From positions 1 through 21,903 of the forward strand of contig QANT01005565.1 in the NCBI GenBank assembly GCA_003254885.1: DNA of 21,903 nucleotides, read 5' to 3'. The notes under the pieces were generated by a model. The model did not search any database. It worked only from the letters and a program-made list of their open reading frames with translations, and was not told the DNA's origin. This document shows positions 10,295-20,908 of the stretch, piece by piece. The DNA comes from Purshia tridentata (lineage: Eukaryota; Streptophyta; Magnoliopsida; Rosales; Rosaceae). Each line of letters begins with the position of its first letter. Within the stretch, counting starts at the first letter, position 1. Both the position numbers and the translations under genes were made by a program.

Positions 10295-11197
10295 ATTACA
10301 TGTAGGGGTGGGTTTTTTTTACCAAAATACCGAAAATACCGATATCGTACTGATACCATACTGATCGGTACAATATTTTTTCTTGAATTTTTTGTATCTT
10401 TCTGATACTGTACCATACTGGATAATTACAATATTAATATTGGTATTGATATACCCATATTGGCGGTATACCGATCCTCTTTTTATTTTTCTTTGGTTTT
10501 TTTTAACAAAATATGATTTCTTGTGTTTTTTTTAGCCCTTTACCTTGCATTTTCTTTTGCGCCTTCATCTTACATTTTAAATTGGACCTTTATGTCTTGT
10601 ATTTTTCTTGTACCAAGCCCAATCTCACACAACGCAATAACACACCCACACCTACTAGCCACACCATCTCTCTCTTTGTACGTTAATACCCAGGCACCAC
10701 CATCTCTATTGATCCAAGTCGCCACCACCATCTCTCTCTCTCTTTGTCCGATCCAAACCGCCACTACCACCATATTTCTCTCTCTCTTTGTCCTATCTCA
10801 GTCACCTCCACCATCTCTCTCTCTCCTATCTTAGCCACCACCACCATCTCTCTCTTCTGATCTCAGCCACCACCACCCCCATCTCAAACCCCTATCACCA
10901 CCACACCATATCTCTCTCTCTAATCCTAGCCACCACCACCCGCACCCGCACCCACACCCACATCCCCACCCCCATCTCAGACCCCCACCACCACCACAAA
11001 CCTCTCTCTCTCTCTCTCTCGACAAGCCAATTCCGCTCAAATATCATTCCTCTCCAATCAATACTGAAATTAGCAATTACCGAGTACCATCAAAATGGTA
11101 TCGGAGCCAAAAATAAAGTTTTCGACCCCTAATAGTCAGCACACAGCATTGGGTTTTTTAGTACAATTATTGTACCGAACCCATCCCTAATTACATG
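10295..11197. mobile_element. Non-autonomous hAT-type element with 8-bp target duplication
   Basis: The element spans 10303-11189 (887 bp). It is flanked by ATTACATG at 10295-10302 and 11190-11197, an exact 8-bp duplication as expected for hAT elements. Its ends are TAGGGGTGGGTT and AACCCATCCCTA, inverted with one mismatch in 12. TAGGGGTGGG-type termini are common in plant hAT families. Subterminal DNA carries CGGTAC/ACCGATA repeats and two small palindromes (GTACAATTATTGTAC at 11161; TACCAT/ATGGTA at 11085-11100). The middle (about 10620-11030) is pyrimidine-rich with CCACCA and CTCTCT runs, so the open frames there on both strands are low-complexity artefacts. No transposase is encoded. Gene 1 keeps the corresponding unoccupied site near 6963-6970. 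Confidence 0.88.
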
Positions 11198-11245
11198 TAT
11201 CATTCTTTGTAAATTTATCTATATATTTAATGCCCTTTTTAAGCC

Positions 11246-13211
11246 CACAAAAGAGTGGTAGCATTCCCTTAAAAACAATGTTTTTATCAGAAAATTCTTT
11301 TTAGGTGAAGTTAAAAAAAAAAAGAAAAATTCTTTTATTACATTTTAAAACTAGTTAATTGCCTTCCCTTTGGGTGAGCAAGAGTTGCCTTCTTTTCCCT
11401 AAGCAAATAAAAGGTTATTTTTATTTATTTTTAAGCCATAATTGAGATGGCATTGATTGGATGGCAGGAAAGAATCGAGAAAGCAAATTCATTGCGCAAT
11501 AATTACCATTAATTTTAAAACAATGAGGCTCATAATGCAGCAAGCCCACCCCCCCACACAAATTCACCTAAAAAAGTAAAAAAGCAAACCCTTTCTTATA
11601 CTCCATCATTATCACAATCCATTCATCCAAGGGTCAATGCAAACCCAACTTTATCCAATGTGATGCCTAGTCTATGCACACCAGAGAATTACTTAGACCT
11701 ATAAATATATATATATATATGGCTCTAGACTCTAAACTAGACTCTAAGCTAGAGTGGTAGAGTAGGGTGGTCCACTCCCTATAGTTACTAGCCTATACCC
11801 TAATGATGCATACCTAACACACTAGCTCACTCAGCCTCCTTACCTGTCAAGCTATGACACCAAATACAATCATAAAATGTCAAGTCCCTCCCCTGCTAAA
11901 TCTGCTGAGTGAGTGACTGGGTCTGCGCATAATGCGCAATATAGCAGAGTCTGAGGCTGAGGCTGAGGCAGCCCCCACCAAAGCAGCTTAAAAGCCAAGC
12001 AGAGCATTTGCAGAGGAATGGCTCAAATTTCATTACTAGCCAAATCTCTGAGTTACTCACTGTTCAGTGACTATTGGCCTTTTCCTAGCTACTAGTAGTG
12101 ATCTACTAAGTCTAGTCTAGAGACTAGAGAAGGGTTTGCTTTTTGGGGTAAACAATATTAATAATTAAATCAAAGAACAACTTTTTTTAATTAGAAACTA
12201 AAGATGAATTTATTTTCTTACCAAAAATGATGAATTTATTTTGGATAAATAAAGATTAAAGAGGAGATTTTTTTTTTTTTTTTTTTTTTAGGAAGGAGAA
12301 GTTCTTTNTTTTTTTCTGAGGAAGGAGAAGTTCTTTTGACCATCAAGAACAGAGTCATTTACCAGTATCCTCATGTAAAAGAGGACTCATGATTTTAGGT
12401 ATTTGAGACTTGAGTAATGTAATGTTGAATTTTATTTGGAATTAAACAATTTAATTTTTCTAAAATAAGAAGTTCAGATTAATTTGAAATTTTTTCTAAC
12501 CTCAAAAGTTATAAGTTTAAAAATATTTTTCTTTATCTTTATAATATTAAAGATGTCTTCGGTTAAAATTTATATTTTTAAATAAAAATAAAAATAATAA
12601 AATAATTGAAGAAAGTTTTATATTTTGTTTTATCTGAGTGGTGTAGTAATCTTCTAAGTATTTATATATGCAATAATGCAACCCATCCTCTCCCTAAATA
12701 TGAATATAATTTGTCACACTTTGTAGCAATCAGCAACACAATGTGTGCCTCTTGTTGTACTGCCCTTTGAATCATTCATCCCCCAAGGTTAGTTCTGGGG
12801 CAAAAGCATTGGTCTGACTGTGTAGAGTCTTTGTTTTGTTTACCAAAAATTGCCTTTGGTGTTTTTTCCAAGACCTTTTTCTCTCTCATGTAAATTTTCT
12901 CTTTTCCAAGTAAAATTCATTTATTATTATTTTTAAGTGTGAGTTCATAGCTCTGTTGCAGTAGCAGAATCTCTAGAGTTCAGTCCAACTCCTCAAAACC
13001 AATCTCTCTCTCTGTCTCTCAAAAGTGGCTTTAAAATTGACCATCAACTTTCCTTCCTAAGTTGCTTATTCCCAATGGTTCCTCCAAAAAAATGAGAATA
13101 CACACAAAGCACAAGCACTGAATCAGAGTACACAGACTCCACATTAACAACTTGTACACCAAAAATAACAACATCAATTCTCACCATCAGCAAAACCAAT
13201 TGATATGATCC
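11246..13211 (+). promoter_or_regulatory. Upstream region and 5' leader of the LRP1-like gene
   Basis: About 2 kb without a supported gene. 11640-12130 is richer in GC than its surroundings and has short repeats: CTAGACTCTA units near 11725, TGCGCATAATGCGCA near 11927, three GAGGCT units near 11953, and TCTAGTCT-AG-AGACTAGA near 12112. From about 12140 to 12650 it is AT-rich. A possible TATA box (TATTTATATATG) is at 12659-12670. The last ~250 nt are pyrimidine-rich with CT runs, typical of a plant 5' leader, and include TGTCTC at 13013-13018, an AuxRE core but inside a CT repeat. Transcription start not determinable. Confidence 0.4.
12268..12337. repeat. T-tract and 29-bp local duplication with ambiguous base
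   Basis: After a T-tract, AGGAAGGAGAAGTTCTTT begins at 12290 and again at 12319, separated by more T's with N at 12308. The N and the T-runs make the exact copy length unreliable. Confidence 0.8.
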
Positions 13212-14094
13212 ATGTTGGGTCTGAGAGACATCCTCCTCATTGCTCCAACTCCTTCTTCTTCTTCTTCTTTGCACCATCAACAAAACCAACCCATTTCCTC
13301 TGACCACCACCCAACTGTCCCTTTACCTTCCTCCACAACAACAGCTGTTGGTGTTGGCCTTGGCTTCTTCCCACTCCTCACTACAACCCCATGTGGCCCC
13401 CCACATGCACCCACACCACGCGAGGGCAATTCTGACAATTCCCATTATTGGGGCCTGAGGAAATGCCAGGAACTGAACCCTTCTAAGCAGGACATGCTCA
13501 ATTTTGGGAATCATGGTGCTGAGCGTGAGCAGTTTGTGGAGGAATGCGATGGCAATAATGTAAATAACAATGAAGATGGTGGTGTGAGGGCTTGCAAGGA
13601 CTGTGGAAACAGGGCAAAGAAGGATTGTGAGTACAGCAGGTGCAGGACTTGCTGTAGAGGACGTGGCTATGACTGCTCTACTCACCTGAGGAGCACGTGG
13701 GTCCCAGCGGCGAGGCGGCGAGAGCGGCAAATGGTGGTCACAGATTCTGCTTCTGCTGGTGCTGCTGGTGCTGCTGCTGGTGAAGGTTCTAAAAGCACTT
13801 TATGAATAATGAATTATTTTCGTTCATATGTATGTATGTGATTAGTATTATGTAACGAGTGAAGAAGTAGATTAAGGAAGTGATTAGCCTAAATCTTATT
13901 GTGAGAAGTAGTTTAGAATTTATTAATTAAATTAGTAACTAAAAAATTTCCATGAGAGGGGCAAATCTCAGGACTTATGCAAAAGTCATCAATATCCTTG
14001 ACTGCAGGTTCTTCTGGGTCTTCTTCCGTTGCCAAAAGACCAAGAGTTGTGGTGCCATCACAGAATGCAAGTACAGCCTCTAGTCACCAAGCTG

Positions 14095-14127
<33 letters not shown>

Positions 14128-14742
14128 TTTCATAATTTCTTTATTAGAATTGTTTTTTGTTTTGCTGTTATAATATAATGGGAATTACTTAAAGTAATAT
14201 AGGTTTCGATCATTTAATGTGATGCAAGGAATAAATGATCTATTATGATGCAAACAGAGAATGATCATTGATTGTTGTTTATGTTTCATATTTTTGTGTT
14301 TCAAAATGGTAAAGCAATTATATAATCTTTGAAAAAAGTGAATTGGGTTTGTTGAGGGGTATAAATAATCTTCTTTAACAATTTTTGTTTCAGAATGGTT
14401 CTATGTGGATTTGAGAGGCTAAGTTAACTTGGTTTATGCTAATTTACAGATGGAAATTTCAAACACTCGTTACCGGATAAAGTTCGTGCACCGGCGGTTT
14501 TCAGGTGCCACAGAGTCACTGCCATTAGTAATGGTGCAGCTGAGCTTGCCTACCAGGCTACTGTGAAAATTAGTGGCCATGTATTCAAGGGGTTGCTTTA
14601 TGATCATGGGGTTGATAAGAACAATGAATTCCCATGTATTTCAAAATTACAGTTGGGAAGTGGTTCAAACCAAAGGAATGGAGACTCTTCTTCTTCTCCA
14701 ACTGTGCCTCTATTCAATGCCTGTCTTGCCTCCACCAGCTGA
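13212..14742 (+). CDS. LRP1: SRS/SHI-family zinc-finger transcription factor, LRP1-like, 3 exons
   Basis: Exons 13212-13779, 14008-14070 and 14450-14742 join in frame to 307 residues. An in-frame TGA at 13206 fixes the start. The N-terminus [12 protein letters not shown] plus GLGFFPLLT (about 49-57) resembles LRP1-type members. Residues 128-158 carry the family C3HC3H zinc finger with all ligands: C128, C131, C139, C144, C147, C148, C155, H158. [13 protein letters not shown] follows. Basic KRPR is at 199-202. The second family domain, in exon 3 (about 225-266), runs FRCHRVTAI to [20 protein letters not shown], with ISGH where IGGH is usual. SRS proteins are nuclear regulators of auxin synthesis, gynoecium and lateral-root development. 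The donors of introns 1 and 2 have in-frame alternatives at 13786 and 14083, changing length by 2-4 residues. The LRP1 name is by similarity from memory; another SRS name is possible. Confidence 0.92.
14095..14122. repeat. (CT)14 microsatellite in intron 2 of the LRP1-like gene
   Basis: A pure CT run starts 24 nt after the intron 2 donor. If the intron were retained it would read as a Leu-Ser repeat, then hit a stop near 14176. Its length probably varies between individuals. Confidence 0.95.
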
Positions 14743-16211
14743 AGATTGTTTATCGGTATGGCCAATGGCTATATATATTTATCAAATCCTTTATGAGTAT
14801 TAAGGTGAACCACATTGATTAGCGTTCACTTGATAACACTGGTTGTTGGCTTGTTGTTGATACTTGCTTCTTGGTTCCTTCTTTAAAGACTGAGCTTTTC
14901 ATATCTCTATATTGAATCAATTTAGAACTAAGATAAAATTGATTTGAAATCGCTAAATCTCGGATGACGAAATTTCACATTGTTGTGCATTTTCAGGCCA
15001 GTAGCAGGTTTACACCCTCTTGTTTCTTGCAAAATAGAAGCATAATTTACCTTCTTACAAAGTTTTTCAACTAGGCCTACGGTTTTACAACTGCATTATT
15101 TGGTAGATTTTATCATTTTCTGGTCCATCATCAAATGCCTTAAGTGAATTCGAATTTTGCAGTTCTTTCTGGTCAAGAAATTGAAGCAGGGAAGAAAATT
15201 CATGATCTCCTAGAACAACTGCTATGAAATCAAATGAAGAAGTGGAGTGAACCTACATAGGCTGGTGTGATTCACTGTTGCAATGTCTCTGCCCATCAAT
15301 GACAAAAGAAAAGGCATCCCATTTCCACTGTGTACGGCAAATACATTAAGTCATGAGCTAATGGATGATTGGCTTTCTTTGGCTGTAAACCAAATGTAGA
15401 AATTTTGTTGGGGGGCTAGTTGTACATTTTCCATCCAAGTCTGCACTACTACTTTCCTGAATATGATCACACATATCCTCTATGAATTAAGCATGTTGGA
15501 ACTCATGTAAAATTATTATTTGGGTTGTTACTTGTTAGCATATTATAAGCAGACTGACTCCTCCAAACCCTGCCCTCACCCCCAATATAGCACTGTCTCT
15601 GCTACAAATTTTGATTATGTTATGTGTTTACCTTTCTTTCTAACTTGTTGGTGGCATACTGCTTTATATTTGGATAATTGGTTTCACAAACATTGCAGAT
15701 TCAGAAACCAGTTGTGCTTCTCTTCTTGAAAGCACCAAACTACATCCTTAAATCTGCAGCAATTGATAATTTAGCATAGAAGGCACACATGGTCTAGATT
15801 TGCTTATGCACCCAGCTGTCCCTTTTTTCAGCTGTTAAGACTTTGTTGTGTACAGGTAGTTTATGTGTAATTGAACACCATTATTTGATTTGATTGTCAA
15901 ATTTGGACGTCAACAATATGGACCTATTTGTAGGGAATAGAAATTGTCAAAGTTTAAGATGCAATGTATCTGCACCTTCATTGGGACCCAGAAATGACTT
16001 GCTGATACATGATGGATGAGATCTGCTACTGCGGGCTTCAGAAAAAGCATATTATTCTCTGTTATACACTCATGCGGGAGACTTGATAGCAACTTCTAAT
16101 GGCATGTAGAGCTTGTAGAGCTTGAAGTGTTTTTACTTGTTACAAAGGGGAGAGCGAGCGTCGACCTTTGACTTTGGATGTGATGATAAATAAATAGTAT
16201 GTACTCACTAG
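14743..16211. other. 3' UTR/flank of the LRP1-like gene and spacer
   Basis: No supported gene. The first few hundred bases are probably the 3' UTR, with no clear poly(A) signal. At 15163 a TTTTGCAG acceptor-like site precedes an open stretch reading VLSGQEIEAGKKIHDLLEQL then a stop at 15227. It looks exon-like but has no upstream partner. The open frame at 15520-15729 has no recognisable feature. Confidence 0.5.
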
Positions 16212-17706
16212 AAATATAAACAGAAAAATGTATCATTGGTTCACGAATTTTAGCATTTTTTCTAAATTAGTCTACGAATTAATTTTCGTACCACATTAGT
16301 TCATTAACTTAATTTTGCGTCATACATTTGTCCTTTCCGTTACATTTAACTCATTTGCCGTTAAAATCCATTACGTGTGTACCCCACCCCCTAAACCCAA
16401 ACAACTCCCATCAATCTCCAAATCTATTAAAGATATAAGCTTTCTTTCTCATCGTGCCCCCATAATAATTTTGCAGAGGACTTTTTATCCTCTTGTCCAT
16501 TTCCTTGCCTCTTTATTGTTGACTTGTACTAGCTCCATAAATCTAAAGCTGTTCTTATATAATCAATCTAATTTTATAACAATCTTTAAATATATCAAAG
16601 TCAATGAAATCCAATCAATCTTAAATCAGCCTTGCCACTAATCATATGAAAATCTAACATTTAAAGGCCCAACACAATATATTGCTGGCTTTCCAACTTC
16701 AAAACTCATATGTTACCAATCCTTTTTAGACAAAATATATAACAAACGCCTAAGATGATGAAGCCAAACCCAATCGGATTGGCCCAAAACCATACAGGGA
16801 AAGGCACTTAGATCCAAAAGAACCAAAATCAATATTCACCAAACTTGCAACAAACCTTTTGGTCCTATTATTGAAATAATCAAGATTCCAAATCATAAAT
16901 TCATCAATCTCTAAAGAAATACATCAGAACTATATTCAGATCCCATGCATTCCAAAAAAATTGTTAACTAACAGAACACATCAACAACCAAAATATAACA
17001 AAAAAACCAAGATACTTAGAAAACTCTAACTTGGATAACCTTGACCTCATTGAAAGGATAGAAATCTAGCACCATTGGGCCTAAGCAAGAAAACCCAGAT
17101 AAGAACTAGCAAAACCCATCAAAACCATTATAGTAATGATGTAAATACTTGAAATGAAAACGGCATGATTTATACAGGTGTGATAATATATCCTAAAAAC
17201 CATATGATATTTGTAGTTGCAGAAGAAGATCAAGCAGGTGGAGGAAGACTTGCCATTTTTGGGAAGGAGGTCTTTGGAGAACTAGAATGTGGGTTAGGAG
17301 TTGATGACACTGGGGTGGAGCCCAACAATGGCAATTTCATCATCGTCCTGCTGGTTTTTCTCGATGTTGTCCTGGGCAACAAAGATTATGCCGCGGGGGT
17401 GTGTTGTAGAAGAAGAAATAAAGAAGAGGAAGGAGAAGAAAGGCGGAGAGAGAAGAAAAAAGAAGAAGGGTGGGGTCAATTGGGTGTGGGCTTGGGGTGG
17501 AAAAGACCCATTTGTCCTAAAAAAAGTCGCACATTGTTCGCACGTGATTGATTTTAACGGCAAATGGGTTAAATATGACGGAAAGGATTAAGCTGGGACG
17601 CGAAATTAAGTTGATAGACCAATGTGGTATAAAAATTAATTTGTGGACTAATTTGAAAAAAATGATAAAATTCGTGGACTAATGGTGCATTTTTCTCAAA
17701 TATAAA
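16212..17706. mobile_element. Non-autonomous Mutator-like element with long inverted ends
   Basis: The element spans 16221-17697 (1477 bp) between exact 9-bp duplications AAATATAAA at 16212-16220 and 17698-17706. About 160 bp at the left (16221-16382) matches the reverse complement of 17534-17697 throughout, with scattered differences; both begin AGAAAAATG and share CACGAATTTTA, CAAATTAGTC-like, TTGCCGTTAAAATC. A 9-bp duplication with long TIRs is the hallmark of Mutator-like elements. No MURA transposase is visible. The open frames at 16315-16641 and 17165-17591 are partly TIR and partly low-complexity purine/pyrimidine DNA, and I do not treat them as genes. Confidence 0.88.
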
Positions 17707-17774
17707 TTCCCACGTGTATTTCAACATAATAGTTCTGAAAGTTTATTACTGATAGATGACTAGTGAACAGGTAT

Positions 17775-19505
17775 ATTAATAAAGGGCCATGCTAGAGTGC
17801 CATAGTATGGCACGTGCTATAATGACATAGAATTTTCATGTCAATTAAATTACTTAATATATCTAATAATATATTTTCCACATAAGCACTTTAAAAGACT
17901 AATATATCCTCATTTAAAATTTTATAAAACATAAATCAAATCACAAAAAGAAAAAGATTTTAAAATGATTTCATGACAAAATTATAAACCTCTCTAAACC
18001 TTCAGTTTCTTAAAAAAAAAAAATTCCCCATTTTAAAGAAAAAAAAAATAGTCAATCCAATTATTTAGTTTAGGGTTTAGGTTCTGTTCGATATCCTACA
18101 AGTATACAGAATCAGTTTTTTTTAAAAAAAAAAATTCCCCATTTTATAAAAAAAAAAAATAGTCAATCCAATTATTTAGTTTAGGGTTTAGGTTCTGTTC
18201 GATATCATACAAGTATACAGAGTGGATGTAATATAGTATATGAAAAAAGATTGTCGTACTCACGAGGTTTTTTTAATCTAACTCAAGAAATTAAATTTCT
18301 CATTTAGATCTAACAAAAATGAACAATAAACACGACTTGAACTTAAAAAAATTTTGAACATCACTAGACATTCGTTGTGTTTATTGACATTTAATTTGAG
18401 TAAGGCCTATAATGTGAGAGTCATCGATCAACAGCTTGTGACTGATTATATTTAGAAAATTTATTTAATAGAATACTCATCTCATTGTATGCAAATGTAT
18501 TGTGAAATGCATATAACATATAACTTTGCTAATTTGCGCACAAACCAGCTTCTTGACCTATATGTACTCAAATAGCGATAACTTTTACTAAAAAAATGCA
18601 AATCATGATCCGTAAAATTCTACAAGAAGCTGACATCCGTATCTTTTCAGTGATATAAGGCTTATCATCCCATTTGCTTTGAGGAGGTGCAGTTTAATCC
18701 GAGAAGAAGGCTGATTTGCCCAGAAATTCCTAGCTTTGAAAATATCAAAGTGTCCTTTTTTTATTTGTTTTCTTTTCTTTGCTCTTCAACTTACAAAAAC
18801 ATATAAAACTAAGTTAGACTAAACTAGATTCACTTAAAAACACAGCAGGAATTCAAGAACAAGAGTATAAAATATATAAAATAATGATCAGATCAGATTC
18901 TAGCAAAGGTGGGGGGTGGGTGGGTTTGTTGAAAAATGTGCTATGGGTTTGATTTACTGTGTAGGGCTAAAGGATGGGTGAAGCCTCTAAAAGATTTTAA
19001 GATGAGTTGCTTTGTATAGCAATTGGGCATGAGTGATTATTGATTTTTAATGACTTTGTTGTTCATGGTTTTCCTCTTTCATTAAGAAATTCATTACTTT
19101 TGTAATTTGTTTGTCTTTTTTACATTACATTTTAAGATTCTTTTTTCACAAGAAGATATACAACATATACGTTAGCCTTTCATATTGGAAGTATGTAGAA
19201 ATATGTTTAGGTAAAGCTAGAGAGCTCAAGCATTACTTGCGGAAACGCTATAATTGCAAAAACAAAAGCAAAAGAATGATGTGTATTATTTAATTAAGTA
19301 TAAATTAATTAGGATCATTTAATTTGGCTTGGATAAGATGGTCTTTCACTAAATATGATATTAATTTTATATTAAAAATAGATGGTGATGTGTATAATCA
19401 CAAAATAATAAAATAATGATGTGTAGTATTTTATTTTGTCACATAGGATTATGGTACAAAATACTTGTGCCATAACGTGGCACAAAATCTTTTCCCATTA
19501 ATAAA
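17775..19505. mobile_element. Second Mutator-like element, 9-bp target duplication
   Basis: The element spans 17784-19496 (1713 bp) between exact 9-bp repeats ATTAATAAA at 17775-17783 and 19497-19505. Both ends start GGG and carry a palindrome: GTGCCATAGTATGGCAC at 17797-17813, and GTGCCATAACGTGGCAC near 19467. They then share CATAG/CCTATG blocks. Terminal similarity is shorter and poorer than in the element at 16221. The interior is AT-rich with no transposase, and holds a 110-bp tandem repeat (18003-18221) and repeated GATGTGTA motifs near the right end. Assignment to Mutator rests mainly on the duplication length. Confidence 0.72.
18003..18221. repeat. Two copies of a ~110-bp unit with telomere-like motif
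   Basis: Units 18003-18112 and 18113-18221 share an A-tract, ATTCCCCATTTTA, AGTCAATCCAATTATTTAG, TTTAGGGTTTAGG and GTTCGATATCnTACAAGTAT. They differ by a few bases and A-tract length. Each carries TTTAGGGTTTAGG (18069 and 18180), the plant telomere repeat/telo-box word in about two units. The repeat lies inside the 17784-19496 element. Confidence 0.92.
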
Positions 19506-19827
19506 TTTCCCAATACTTGAAAGGCTCACACCTTCAAGCTAGAAGTGACTAGTATTAGCCAAATATGTTGACACAAATGTTGTTCACACCAGGTATAAGA
19601 ACTGTTTCAGTGACAGAATAGTTATAAAACTGTTTTGGTGATTATTAAGAACAGAGTAAACAAGAAGAATATAGGTTTGTATGATTTACATTTAATGGAA
19701 ACACTGTAAACACAACATAAATCAAGACTTTTTTATTATTATTTAAGAAAGGCAAGGGCACTTGTACTAGATCTGGGAATAACATGCACTACAGTTAGAA
19801 GTCCCATAAAGGCATGACATTTAAGTG

Positions 19828-19870
19828 AAAATCATGAGTTTTTTTTTTTTTTTGGGTCGAAAAAATCATG
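19828..19870 (-). mobile_element. Tiny A-tailed insertion with 9-bp direct repeats
   Basis: AAAATCATG flanks at 19828-19836 and 19862-19870 a short block that on the minus strand reads TTCGACCC followed by about 15 A. It looks like the extreme 3' end of a 5'-truncated retroposon. The neighbouring spacer (19506-19990) has no gene I can support. Confidence 0.4.
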
Positions 19871-19990
19871 GGTCATGCATTTGCTTCATGAACTCGGACC
19901 CTACCCATATTAGGCCGGGCTACTGCAACTGCTACCAACAAAGCAAATAGGAAAAGAATGGCATTATTCTGCATGTAACATATTTTTAAA

Positions 19991-20252
19991 GGCTAAGCTA
20001 TTTAGACCACCCTTTATTATTGAGTTGACCACTCTCCATTATCAAGTTGATCACCTTTGGACTATGCGACATTATTCTGCTAAAATGTTTGTGTCATTTC
20101 AGCTGCCAATTATCAAACTTTTTTATATATTTCGATAGCATACTGCCGAATGAGTTTATAATCTTTTACAAGAAATGATAAAATAGGAAAAAATAAGCCA
20201 AAATATATTAGAGTGGTCAACTCAGTAAATAAGGTGGTCAAAATAGCTTAGG
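19991..20252. mobile_element. MITE with ~45-bp inverted ends
   Basis: GCTAAGCTATTTAGACCACC through GAGTTGACCACTCT at the left (19992-20035) matches the reverse complement of about 20208-20252 (CCTAAGCTATTTTGACCACC through GAGTTGACCACTCT) with few differences. Total length is about 260 bp and it is non-coding. The flanking duplication is not clear, so the superfamily is unassigned. 20253-20382 is spacer with nothing recognised. Confidence 0.75.
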
Positions 20253-20908
20253 CTTTAGTTGTGCTTCCACCCTGTTTTTATCACACATGAAGTAGTTTCA
20301 TTCAAACTACGAACCGTTTTGTTGGAACCAGCATGCTGAACACCACGTGTCACCTCCCCAACTCTGCCACGTAAGTAGAAAGTGTTGGGAATATGCCCTA
20401 AAACCAATGATATTTGGTTAAACAAAGGTGTTTGGATTGAAGTGAATCAAGGGATATATCAACTTACCTATATTACACATTAATAGGGCATAATATTCAC
20501 TACACTGGAACTCTAAGATCCTCATGTAAGTAAATGTATGCGTCCATGGAAATCTAAGAGAAGAAACATGATGAGCTCAGAGGCCATTAAGACTCATGTT
20601 ATCAGATACTTACATTCCTAAACGTTCCTAGTTGATGAAGGGAATGTTAACTGGACATTAACATTCTAATAAGTCAAGACTAGCACATATGCTTGCTTAC
20701 TCTGGGTTGGTGAGTCTCATGCCAAAGTGTAGAGACACCGAAGCAAGTATGTGGGTGCGTGCATGCTTGGAGACACATCCACCAAACTAGCTGAAGATAG
20801 AATCCTATGTCAAATAGGAACTCTGTGGTTATGATAGATACTGATTAGTCCTTAAACCTAAGACACCACTGATGTCTTTAGTGTGTGCTCAGTGTACTTT
20901 GATAGCAC

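Noticed and set aside
10523..11132. Overlapping open frames on both strands rich in His/Pro/Ser/Leu or Gly/Arg
   Set aside because: Translations of the low-complexity CCACCA/CTCTCT block of the hAT element, open in several frames because stops are rare in that composition.
13323..13730. 135-codon minus-strand open frame opposite the LRP1-like exon 1
   Set aside because: Shadow of the zinc-finger exon; the plus frame has the full conserved domain.
14573..14822. Open frames overlapping LRP1-like exon 3
   Set aside because: Different frame from the conserved SRS domain, which fixes the true frame to the stop at 14740.
17165..17591. Open frames within the Mutator-like element
   Set aside because: Low-complexity Glu/Lys/Arg or Phe/Ser/Pro runs reading into the TIR; no transposase or host-gene motif seen.
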